DNA from: Acidimicrobiaceae bacterium
Lineage (GTDB): Bacteria; Actinomycetota; Acidimicrobiia; Acidimicrobiales; RAAP-2
DNA: 63,948 bases
Direction: 5' to 3'
Assembly: GCA_027355725.1 (NCBI GenBank)
Contig: DAIEHI010000054.1
Coordinates: forward strand, 1-63,948
Shown here: positions 55,730-63,287 of the stretch, in pieces
How positions within the stretch are numbered: the first letter of the stretch is position 1
How the letters are laid out: every line of letters begins with the position of its first letter
Position numbers and translations under genes: made by a program
Notes under the pieces: generated by a model
Databases searched by the model: none
The model's input: the letters and a program-made list of their open reading frames with translations, nothing else
What the model was told of the DNA's origin: nothing

Positions 55730-58125
55730 GGGGCTCGCTCGATGAACTCATTGAAGACACGCGTCATCCTGACGCCGGGGCTGAAGTAGAGCGGCGCGAT
55801 CCTTCGTTCGGGTTCGAGGATGGCCTGGAGAAAAGCACCCACCACATCGGCTCCAGCCGCGAGGGTCAGCGGTAGCCCACCAGAGAAGCGTGCGTTCACC
55901 TCGATAACGCTCACCTCGCCTTGGTCATCGACCATTCCTTGGATATTGGCGGCTCCCGTGAGACCAATGGCGGCAATGACTTCGGCGCAGGTCCGCGTCA
56001 CTTCTGGCGAGTCGAACGTGAGTCCGTGCACCGAGATGCCACCGCGGGTCGCCAGTCGCCACCGCGGGACGCAGGTCATCATCTGCCCATTGCGATCAAT
56101 GAGGACGTCGGCGGTGAATTCGTCTCCCTCGAGACGTGACTGGACGACGAGGTCGGGATTGTTCCTCATGAGCGATCGAACCTCACGCAGACTGTTCGAT
56201 GCCATGACACCGCGGCTGCCACGGCCACGACGGGGCTTGACGATCCAGGGGCCGGGAACGCGCCTAAGGCCGCGTAGGCGAGCGCTGGTCGGGGGGTGGG
56301 CGATGTCGTGATTCTCCATGACGCGAGCGAACCTCGCCTTGTCGATGCACCTGTCCACGGCGTCGAGGTCCGGCAGCCACGTCTTGCAGCCCAGTGCGGT
56401 GAGTTGCGCAGCGATTGTGGCGAGTGCCCGGTACTCCTCGGCAACGGTACAGATCAGCGCCTGCAGTGAGTGAGAGGTGATCTGATCGATCATGGCCTGG
56501 CCATACTGGGGGTCGTCGAAACGTGGGACCACCGCCCAGTCGGCCCCGTGGACTTTGAAGCCGCCCGCGTGCGGGTCGGCATCGAGCGCGAGGACGCGGT
56601 GTCCCGCGTCGAGGAGCGCACGCACGACCGAGATCCCCGCTGGTCCGCCGGCACCGGTGACGCCGACGATGAACGGTCCGCCTCGCCCAATGCCGCCGGG
56701 GTACTCCTCATCTTCCTCGAGGCGTTGTTCGCGGGCTTGTGGCAGTGGTCCAGGTTCTCGTGGCGCGTTCGACGCGGACATCTCCTCGGTGGCTTCTCGC
56801 GCGAGCAACATAGCTCGAGCCCAGAGTCGTAGCGCGGCCACACCGCTCGTTGAGACCGGCTCCCATTGACGCATTGCAATACACGTCAACATCTCTTCGA
56901 TGAGTTCTTCTTCGCGCAAGCTCGCCACGAAGCCAACCAGTGATCGACAATGAAAGGCGAGCCCCTCGTCGCACACTCTTCTGAGAAGTTCTGCACGCGC
57001 AGCGAGGCTTTGACGCGGGTCGCTGAGCTCGTCTAAGAGCGCCTCTTCGCCGCGACGGTGATGACAACTTCTCGTGAGAAGTCGCTGCACCTCGGGTTCC
57101 CACTTCATCTCATCGATCGCTCGTTTCGAACCCATTTGCCACCCACGCGCCCAGACGTGCAGCGCCGCCGAGCGCCAGCTAAGGGCCGGAGACGTTGAAC
57201 GTTCGACGGCCTTGGAGAGCGTCTCGAGTACCGAAGGGTCAGTCTCGTACGTCGCAATTGCGAGCAACGATGCGCAGTGCGCCTCGAGCCCGGATTCAGT
57301 GAGTCCCTCGATGGCACTGCAGCGCTGCTCGACGTTGAGGAACCCGAGCCGGTAGTCAATGCGATTGGCTTCTCTCGCGCGAGCCATTCGTTCGCGAATC
57401 GACATCGGAAGAGTGTGGCGGATGAACCAACGAAGCAGGGAGTCTGAGCGGGCGCGAACCCGTCGGTGCGTTCTCGCGCGATATCCCAGGCCGGGGCGCG
57501 ACCAGGATTCGGGCCGTCGAGCCGTGTGGCGGCCGAACCTGTCCTGCTCGGCGCGCTCAGAAGGCGGCGAGGTCAGAAACTGCAAGAGCAGGAAACCAAA
57601 GAGCGTGGCGATGAAGTTCCAAACGGTGCCCACCCAGTCGTGAAAGAGCAACATCGCCCCCGAACCGAACCAGACGCCGGCGGCCGCGGACGCAATCATT
57701 CGACCAAGGTTCAAGATGAAGAGCACGCTCGCCGACACCAGGTAGGCGAGTACCGTGGTCGCGCGACGCCGTCGCATCACCGCAGCAGCGAGCGTCGCGA
57801 GCGCGAGCAGACCCATGAGTGAAGAACACGACGGCGAGATGAAGGTGAGCATTGGCTGATGTCCACTCGAAACAATGAGCAGTGAATCATTGTGTGCGAC
57901 CGTCACGCTGTTCGAGCCCACGAGTGAGAAGAACCAGGCAATGGCGCTCGTCTCGAAGCGGCGCATGGGGTCGATCAATAGTTCGAACACCGAGAGATAG
58001 ACAATGACGAGGACGAGAATCTCCAGGAGGACGCTTCGACGACGAGTGCGCGTTCCCCGGCGAGTAGAACGTAAGTCTCGTGGCGAGCGCTGCGCTTCGC
58101 TCGAAGCTGAATCCAGGCGGCTCAT
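55726..58125 (-). CDS. exosortase-like protease/transpeptidase fused to helical repeats and an ATP-grasp ligase
   Basis: A 799-residue three-part protein. Residues about 32-184 are a four-helix membrane domain with the exosortase triad: Cys100 in ISPSCSSLMG, Arg142 in ILNLGRMIAS (NxxR) and His162 in LFHDWVGTVW, with the Arg-His spacing seen in exosortases. After a basic linker (185-240) come two copies of a ~75-residue helical repeat (about 267-340 and 375-450), each with GLxxHCxSL and AALxxWAR. Residues about 484-775 form an ATP-grasp domain: GVTGAGGPAGISVVRALL, RGRGSRGVM for ATP, and VSVIEVNARFSGG for Mg2+. It overlaps its neighbours by ATGA on both sides. Expected role: cleave and transfer the C-terminally tagged protein encoded at 60349-60918, while the ligase activates a carboxylate. 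The domain order is unusual. Confidence 0.82.
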   Translation of the reverse strand: MSRLDSASSEAQRSPRDLRSTRRGTRTRRRSVLLEILVLVIVYLSVFELLIDPMRRFETSAIAWFFSLVGSNSVTVAHNDSLLIVSSGHQPMLTFISPSCSSLMGLLALATLAAAVMRRRRATTVLAYLVSASVLFILNLGRMIASAAAGVWFGSGAMLLFHDWVGTVWNFIATLFGFLLLQFLTSPPSERAEQDRFGRHTARRPESWSRPGLGYRARTHRRVRARSDSLLRWFIRHTLPMSIRERMARAREANRIDYRLGFLNVEQRCSAIEGLTESGLEAHCASLLAIATYETDPSVLETLSKAVERSTSPALSWRSAALHVWARGWQMGSKRAIDEMKWEPEVQRLLTRSCHHRRGEEALLDELSDPRQSLAARAELLRRVCDEGLAFHCRSLVGFVASLREEELIEEMLTCIAMRQWEPVSTSGVAALRLWARAMLLAREATEEMSASNAPREPGPLPQAREQRLEEDEEYPGGIGRGGPFIVGVTGAGGPAGISVVRALLDAGHRVLALDADPHAGGFKVHGADWAVVPRFDDPQYGQAMIDQITSHSLQALICTVAEEYRALATIAAQLTALGCKTWLPDLDAVDRCIDKARFARVMENHDIAHPPTSARLRGLRRVPGPWIVKPRRGRGSRGVMASNSLREVRSLMRNNPDLVVQSRLEGDEFTADVLIDRNGQMMTCVPRWRLATRGGISVHGLTFDSPEVTRTCAEVIAAIGLTGAANIQGMVDDQGEVSVIEVNARFSGGLPLTLAAGADVVGAFLQAILEPERRIAPLYFSPGVRMTRVFNEFIERAP

Positions 58126-59645
58126 TCGGTCTCTCTTTCAATGGAGCGAGCGAATGACTTTGTACCAACCGTGTTCGAGCGCTTGCCGCCTCGTGAGCGA
58201 ATGACGAGTCCCGTGCTCGCGATCATCGCACCCTCGACGGTCTGCTCATCTAGGTCGCTCTGTCGTCGTGCGTGCACTGGCGGGTTGATGATCGAAGTCT
58301 TTGGTGGCGCGGAGACCGAAGCTGAGCGAGGAGTCTTGACCCACGAGTACGGCCGTCCCAACATGCCGTCGAAATAGGCCCATGTCGTGGTGACGATGGA
58401 GAGTGCGAAGCTCGGCAGGAAACCAAGGAGATGCCACGCAGCTCGCCGCTCGACACGTCCGATTGACAATCCCGCCGTCAACTCTGCCAGGGGCCCAAGG
58501 AACAGCAACAACGTGAGCGGTAAGAGTGCCACTGCAGGAATCGAACCCACGCCGAAGAGCCGAGCGACCGTGAGCACGACCCCCAATCCCGACAGGACCG
58601 GAATGTGGTACACGAGCAGGAACATCAGGAACTCCGAACGCTCGGAGAGACTGAGATTCTTGTTTCGAAGGGCGGGAACCATGTAGTCCCTCGTGCATTT
58701 TTGATGCCCGCGCGCCCACCGGTACCGCTGGCGCCAGAATCGCCGAGCAACGATCACGGCCTCTTCATAGTCAACCGCTGTCGGGTCATAGCGGACCCGT
58801 CCACCCGCAAGGATCACCCGAATGGTCAGGTCCGTATCCTCGGTCACCGTCTCGACGTTCCATCCACCGAGTGCGCGCAACGTTGATGTGCGAACCGCAC
58901 AGTTCGCACCGCCGTAGGCGGGTAGTTCAAAAAGTGCCTGGCGACCGTATTCGTTGACGAGATAGCCCGATAGGAAGTCGACGAACACTACTCCGGCGAG
59001 TTGGCTCTCGCCACCATTTCGAATGATGCATCGGCCCATGACACAGTCCACGCGATCGTCGAGGAAGTGACGGGTCAGATGAGTGAGGACGTCGCGAGCC
59101 GGTTCGTGGTCCGCGTCAAAGACGCAGATGAAGTCGGTCTCGACGAGTTCGAGTGCGGCGTTCAGTGCACCAGACTTGCCCCCTGGTGAATTCAGTGCTC
59201 GATGGATCACGGTAATGCGTGGGTCAACCAGAGCCCACGCGTCGAGTTTCGCTCCGGTGGCGTCGAGGGATCCGTCATCGACGATGATGAAGTTGACCAA
59301 CTCCTCTGGGTACTCCAAAGCAAGCAGGGCTTGGAGCAGTTTGTCTATGACGAGTTCTTCGTTCTTACACGCAATGAGCACTGCCACCGATGGCGTGAAA
59401 CCAATGAACTCGACGTCGGCTGCGTAGAGGTCGTGATGCACCCAGCGGGCCGCGGAGATGGCGAAACTGAGGTGGCGCAGAAAGAAGAAGAAGAAGACGA
59501 TCATCAAGAACCAGGCGAGGCCCGCAGCGGTGTGATCGATTCCGAAGATGTAGATGGCGATACCGAGGAGCAGCGCGTAGACGACGAGACCCACGTAATG
59601 GGCCTCGGGGCGATCAAGTCGCTTCGAAGGATCAGCAGACTTCAC
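58122..59645 (-). CDS. membrane glycosyltransferase family 2 (processive-synthase type)
   Basis: A 507-residue protein with N-terminal helices (about 17-62), a cytosolic GT-A domain and C-terminal helices (about 335-435). Catalytic features are VDDGS (Asp123-Asp124), FDADH (177-179), TED (268-270) and QRYRW (306-310), the D,D,D,Q(Q/R)xRW set of cellulose, hyaluronan and poly-GlcNAc synthases. The C-terminal ~75 residues are polar and unrelated. With the PIG-L deacetylase before it and the 2-epimerase after it, it may make or transfer an amino-sugar polymer or glycan. Confidence 0.87.
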   Translation of the reverse strand: MKSADPSKRLDRPEAHYVGLVVYALLLGIAIYIFGIDHTAAGLAWFLMIVFFFFFLRHLSFAISAARWVHHDLYAADVEFIGFTPSVAVLIACKNEELVIDKLLQALLALEYPEELVNFIIVDDGSLDATGAKLDAWALVDPRITVIHRALNSPGGKSGALNAALELVETDFICVFDADHEPARDVLTHLTRHFLDDRVDCVMGRCIIRNGGESQLAGVVFVDFLSGYLVNEYGRQALFELPAYGGANCAVRTSTLRALGGWNVETVTEDTDLTIRVILAGGRVRYDPTAVDYEEAVIVARRFWRQRYRWARGHQKCTRDYMVPALRNKNLSLSERSEFLMFLLVYHIPVLSGLGVVLTVARLFGVGSIPAVALLPLTLLLFLGPLAELTAGLSIGRVERRAAWHLLGFLPSFALSIVTTTWAYFDGMLGRPYSWVKTPRSASVSAPPKTSIINPPVHARRQSDLDEQTVEGAMIASTGLVIRSRGGKRSNTVGTKSFARSIERETE

Positions 59646-60352
59646 AGTGACGACGCCGAGACACCCTTGGCTGAACCTAGAGCCTCCTCGCGTGCGAACT
59701 CGACCTGCTCAAGCGAATCGTGCACCGTGAAACCTGGTGTGATGTCCCAGACGAAGCGGACCGGCGTGAACGCCTCAGCCAGTGAGACCCGCGCGAATGC
59801 TCCCCAGTAGCGAGCCCCCGCACGTACTGCGTCCAAGTGAAATGAACCGGCTTCGACCTGGGAGGCGTGACACTCGAGTGCCGCAATCTTTCGATCGATG
59901 TTCGCCTCGGCGTCGACGAAGATGGTCGGCTCGAAATGAGTGGTCGAGGGCGTCTGGTAGAAGAGGATGCGCGATGACCTGCGCGCCGCTGACACGGTCG
60001 CTACTGAGATCGCTCGATGGTCTTGGTGTGAATCATCGGGTGCGTGCACGTACACGACGTCGGGCTTCACCAGTTCCATCACGCGTTCAATGACGTCGAT
60101 GGTCGCTCGACCAGGATCAATCTCAGTGTCGTTGAATCCGCCCCAGTAGAGTTCTGCGCCCAGAATCGCTGCGGCAGCCTCTTGCTCCTTCTGCCTGGTG
60201 TCGCTCGAGAAGGTGCGAGAGCGCTGCCCTCCGGTCATGACAAGCATGCTGGTGCGCTGACCCGTGGCGCGATGCTTCAACAACGCTCCAGCACAACCCA
60301 ACTCGATGTCGTCGGGGTGGCAACCTATTGCGAGCACACTGTGGATGGTCAT
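59642..60352 (-). CDS. PIG-L family deacetylase
   Basis: A 236-residue zinc-dependent N-deacetylase. AIGCHPDDIELGCAG supplies His12 and Asp15, and DDSHQDHRAIS supplies His112 for zinc. The family deacetylates GlcNAc groups of lipids, mycothiol precursors or glycans. Its ATG overlaps the stop of the secreted protein gene (ATGA) and its stop overlaps the GT2 start, so it is tied to the exosortase operon and may trim the glycan made by the GT2. Confidence 0.9.
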   Translation of the reverse strand: MTIHSVLAIGCHPDDIELGCAGALLKHRATGQRTSMLVMTGGQRSRTFSSDTRQKEQEAAAAILGAELYWGGFNDTEIDPGRATIDVIERVMELVKPDVVYVHAPDDSHQDHRAISVATVSAARRSSRILFYQTPSTTHFEPTIFVDAEANIDRKIAALECHASQVEAGSFHLDAVRAGARYWGAFARVSLAEAFTPVRFVWDITPGFTVHDSLEQVEFAREEALGSAKGVSASSL

Positions 60353-60918
60353 ACCGACTCCCTTCTACGGGCTGTGCGGGTTACGAAGATGGCGCCCACG
60401 ACAATGCCGACGCCAAGAACGAGGACGAGACTCAGACCGAGCGGGTCCACCGGCAGCGATGAGTCGGAGCATTGCGTGCTGTGAGATGAGGCCGAGACCG
60501 TGCTTCTATCGAGAGTCCACGAGACCGAGGGTGAAGTGACGAGCACACTGAAGACATTGGAGAAGGTGCCCGGAGGGAAGTCGGTCGGCTGAGCACCGTT
60601 GTACGACGATGGCGAGACGCGATTGAACTTCGAATCGGTCGGATAGGTGACTGAAGAACCAGTGTTGGTGTATCCGAAGTAAGCGGTGTATTCGCTCTTT
60701 GAGGAGATGTCCACACAGGTCAACGTCGGGGTGAGTGAGCCGTTGCGCTCCGCTACGACCAGTCTCGATGAACTTGTCTGGCTCGCGGCGGGCGAGACAT
60801 CATTCGAATGGGCGCCAGCGATTAACGAGGTGCCCATCACCGATGCGAGCGTGATGACGAATGCACTAACGGCCACGCGCACGAAGTGAGCTGACCCATA
60901 CCAACGCTGGTGGTTCAT
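60349..60918 (-). CDS. secreted protein with exosortase-type C-terminal sorting signal
   Basis: A 189-residue protein, first gene of the exosortase operon, with AGGGGAG before its ATG. A signal peptide covers residues 1 to about 36 (VAVSAFVITLASVMG, cleavage near IAGA-HS). The mature domain (about 61-150) has TLTCVDIS and EYTAYFGYTNTGSSV, a beta-rich module I have seen in larger secreted proteins, with Cys68 and Cys150 able to pair. The C-terminus is tripartite: SLPVDPLG (154-161), a hydrophobic helix (162-180), and RTARRRESV. This is the layout of PEP-CTERM-like exosortase substrates, with LPVDP as the candidate recognition motif. It overlaps the PIG-L gene by 4 nt. Confidence 0.8.
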   Translation of the reverse strand: MNHQRWYGSAHFVRVAVSAFVITLASVMGTSLIAGAHSNDVSPAASQTSSSRLVVAERNGSLTPTLTCVDISSKSEYTAYFGYTNTGSSVTYPTDSKFNRVSPSSYNGAQPTDFPPGTFSNVFSVLVTSPSVSWTLDRSTVSASSHSTQCSDSSLPVDPLGLSLVLVLGVGIVVGAIFVTRTARRRESV

Positions 60919-61285
60919 AGTGCTCCCCTTTTCTTGAGTGTTGATCCACGCTCCAGAATCTGAGAAATGAATCCAATGACACCCCTTAACCACACACTTT
61001 GGTCCTAGCGAGCAATCCTTGACCAGAGCCATTGGACCCTTTTTGAATTATTTTCATCAACGTGCCACCCGGTGGACTTTGAAAGTTCTCTCTCGTTTGT
61101 GGAGATTTTCTTACGTCTGATGACGAGCCTGAATATGACTAGTGCATTTGCACTAGTACGCGACGAAGGAGATCGTTGGTGAGGTCACGTCACTCAACGA
61201 TGTTTGTAACTTCGTGAGTGAGACGAACATCGACGAGACGTGAGGGTATTTGCGTCATCGCCGCAGACCTGCGTGGCACGCACCA
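60919..61285. other. leader and promoter region of the exosortase operon
   Basis: About 367 nt without a gene, AT-richer than average (61040-61060 contains CCTTTTTGAATTATTTTC). On the minus strand it must hold the promoter and a long 5' leader. In the leader GGTCC and GGACC segments (about 60998-61041) could form a hairpin. The frame extending the secreted protein to 61032 has no signal-like start and is not used. Confidence 0.4.
61138..61157. repeat. 20-bp inverted repeat, possible operator
   Basis: ACTAGTGCA-TT-TGCACTAGT: perfect 9-nt arms around a 2-nt centre, about 220 nt upstream of the secreted protein ATG and 129 nt downstream of the 5' gene-free edge near the PEGA-like gene stop. There is no T tract, so a protein-binding site is more likely than a terminator. 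Confidence 0.5.
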
Positions 61286-61591
61286 CTATTCGCGAACGAG
61301 CACCAGCGCCAAGCTCGAGACGACGAAGGATGCGAGAAAGAGTGGTAGCGACCTCTTGCCAGTGCATCGAAAGGCGATGACCTCACCCTCGACCGCATTG
61401 AAGGTTTTGGTCGGACTCGACTTCTTCCCGCTACGCACTTGCAGTTTGTGTTCCCCAGGCTCCAGCGCTTGTTCGAGCGTGTGGTTCATCGCAACTGAAC
61501 CAACACGAATGCCGTCAATGAGCACCTCGTAGGAGTCGCGACGAACCTCCACCCCGATTGATTTGTGTGTCAACTTCAACGTTGCGGACAT
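61286..61591 (-). CDS. PEGA-like protein with C-terminal membrane anchor
   Basis: A 101-residue protein. Residues about 8-75 look like a PEGA/carbohydrate-binding-type beta domain (YEVLIDGIRVGSVAMNHTLE, EPGEHKLQVRSGKKS), and residues 82-98 form one hydrophobic helix ending in VRE. There is no signal peptide, so it may be tail-anchored with the domain inside. The ATG has GAGGTGAT upstream. Role unknown. Its end is in the same direction as the exosortase operon, 370 nt upstream of it. Confidence 0.72.
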   Translation of the reverse strand: MSATLKLTHKSIGVEVRRDSYEVLIDGIRVGSVAMNHTLEQALEPGEHKLQVRSGKKSSPTKTFNAVEGEVIAFRCTGKRSLPLFLASFVVSSLALVLVRE

Positions 61592-61803
61592 TGGGGCCTC
61601 ATCACCTCTGGTCTAACACCAATCGACCGAGCTGGTCGATGGAATCAGGACAAGAGAGAAGAGCGTTCATGCGAAGTGCTTGCAACTGAACGAGACAACG
61701 GTACTTGACCGTTCTCATCGCAATGATGTAGAGCGGGAACTACGACCAGCGAGCGAACGTCGTGACGCTGATCGCAGCGAATGGTTTGTTGAGCGTGCGA
61801 TGT

Positions 61804-62511
61804 CTAGAAGAGTGACTGGGGTTCGCTTGGTTCGATCAGTTCGGGCCTGTCATTTCGAACCGAGCCCACGGCGCGATCAACGCCGTAGTGCTGAAGAGTG
61901 CCTGAGGGCGCGGGGCACAGGAGTCGCATGCGCTCATCGGGACCGTACGCGTCGACGTCGAGCCAGGCGCGTACGTCTCTCACTGCGAGCACCACGGGCA
62001 TGCGATCGTGCAGATCGTCCATGTCATGACTCGGCGTCGTTGTGATGACCGTGCACGTGCGAAGAGGTGCAGCGTCACTCGCCGCGTCTGGATCGCGCCA
62101 TTGTTCGTAGAGTCCAGCGAGGACGAGGGGTTCACCATCAACGCGAGTGAAGTAGTGCGGTTGTTTCTCACGACCAGCGCGGTGATCCCACTCGTAGAAA
62201 CCATCGACGGGTATCGCACACGGTCGTTTTGAAAAGGCGCTACGAAATGAAGGCTTTTCGGCCACGGTCTCGGCTCGGGCGTTGAAGAGACGATTGGCAA
62301 TAGAGGGATCCTTGGACCAACTGGGAATGAGTCCCCATCGGTACCGATCAAGCACGCGTGCACCATTGTCGTTGGCCACTGCGAAGAGTCGACGCTGGGG
62401 TCCGATATTCCAACTGGGGTGACCTTCGGGTTCGATGCCGGCGGCGAGTTGTGCGTCGAGGAGTTTGGCGAGCCGAGCTGGTGGACTAAAGAGAGCGACG
62501 CGACCGCACAT
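61804..62511 (-). CDS. SOS response-associated SRAP protein (YedK/HMCES family)
   Basis: A 235-residue SRAP-domain protein that forms a covalent link with abasic sites in single-stranded DNA. The start MCGRVALF exposes the catalytic Cys2 after Met removal; WGLIPSWSKD, FNARAETVAEKPSF, IPVDGFYEWD (catalytic Glu) and HDRMPVVL (catalytic His) follow. The ATG at 62511 is fixed by the need for Cys2. It is divergent from imuA, and the LexA box in the gap may serve both. Confidence 0.93.
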   Translation of the reverse strand: MCGRVALFSPPARLAKLLDAQLAAGIEPEGHPSWNIGPQRRLFAVANDNGARVLDRYRWGLIPSWSKDPSIANRLFNARAETVAEKPSFRSAFSKRPCAIPVDGFYEWDHRAGREKQPHYFTRVDGEPLVLAGLYEQWRDPDAASDAAPLRTCTVITTTPSHDMDDLHDRMPVVLAVRDVRAWLDVDAYGPDERMRLLCPAPSGTLQHYGVDRAVGSVRNDRPELIEPSEPQSLF

Positions 62512-62620
62512 GGTGTCCTTTCTACCCTGACCAGCGCTCTCGCGGCTCATCGCAGCAGTGAGCGTCCCCAAAGAGGAAAACTAGGCCATTGGCGTACGTC
62601 ACTACGAGTGACTACTCTTA

Positions 62621-62634
62621 CGAACATATGTTCG
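62621..62634. promoter_or_regulatory. LexA (SOS) box upstream of imuA
   Basis: CGAACATATGTTCG is a perfect palindrome of the actinobacterial/Gram-positive type CGAAC-N4-GTTCG. It lies 39 nt before the chosen imuA start and 110 nt before the divergent SRAP start, two genes expected to be DNA-damage induced. Confidence 0.82.
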
Positions 62635-62672
62635 CTTTTTCACCCACACGCCCTCAACTTTCACAGGATTTA

Positions 62673-63287
62673 GTGTCCTCACTGCGTCCGGTCACGCTTG
62701 CGAAAAGCCGTATGTTGCCATTGGGGGAGCCCTGGAAGGCTCTAGTGCCCGGTGGTGGATTACGCCGTGGCTCGACGGTCCTTGTCCAGTCGCCACCAGG
62801 TTTTGGTGGTCTCAGTCTCGCGCTCAGTCTCCTGACCGAGTCAAGCGCCCTAGGGCATTGGTGCGCGGTGGTGGGTGTGGATGACCCCGGCGTGGTTGCG
62901 ATTGCCGATCTCGGGGTCGACCTACGTCGGGTGCTATTCGTGCCTCGTCCTCGTGGCGCGTGGGCCGAGTCGGCTGCGGATCTACTCGATGGTGTGGATC
63001 TCTTGGTGGTGCGCGCGCCCTCGCGTGTGTCACACGGCGTCGCGCGTCGGTTGGTGGACCGCGTGCGAGAACGTGGCACCGTGCTGATAGCACTCTGTGA
63101 ACCGAGCGCACCGTGGCCATTACCGGTGGATCTCTCGTTTGACATAACCCGATCAGAGTGGGCGAGATCAGCGCGTCTCGACGCTCGCTATCTCACCGTG
63201 CGGGTGGGGGGACGTGGCGAGGCCCAGCGCAGCGGCGAGCATGTTGTGGTGCTGCCGAATCGAAGAGGTCGAGCGGCGGCGAGCTAA
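62673..63287 (+). CDS. imuA: ImuA-like SOS mutagenesis protein
   Basis: A 204-residue RecA-related protein lacking a full RecA core: GGGLRRGSTVLVQSPPGFGG replaces the Walker A region, followed by LALSLLTESSALGHWCAVVG and a Walker B-like DLLVVRAP. Together with ImuB and DnaE2 it forms the damage-inducible mutasome. GTG 62673 with AGGA 5 nt upstream is chosen; in-frame starts further up (such as ATG 62628) lie inside the LexA box, so they would be in the operator. It overlaps imuB by one base. Confidence 0.82.
   Translation: MSSLRPVTLAKSRMLPLGEPWKALVPGGGLRRGSTVLVQSPPGFGGLSLALSLLTESSALGHWCAVVGVDDPGVVAIADLGVDLRRVLFVPRPRGAWAESAADLLDGVDLLVVRAPSRVSHGVARRLVDRVRERGTVLIALCEPSAPWPLPVDLSFDITRSEWARSARLDARYLTVRVGGRGEAQRSGEHVVVLPNRRGRAAAS

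Noticed and set aside
60349..60918. LPXTG sortase substrate reading of the secreted protein.
   Set aside because: The motif is LPVDP with no Thr-Gly, no sortase gene is present, and the neighbour has exosortase residues.
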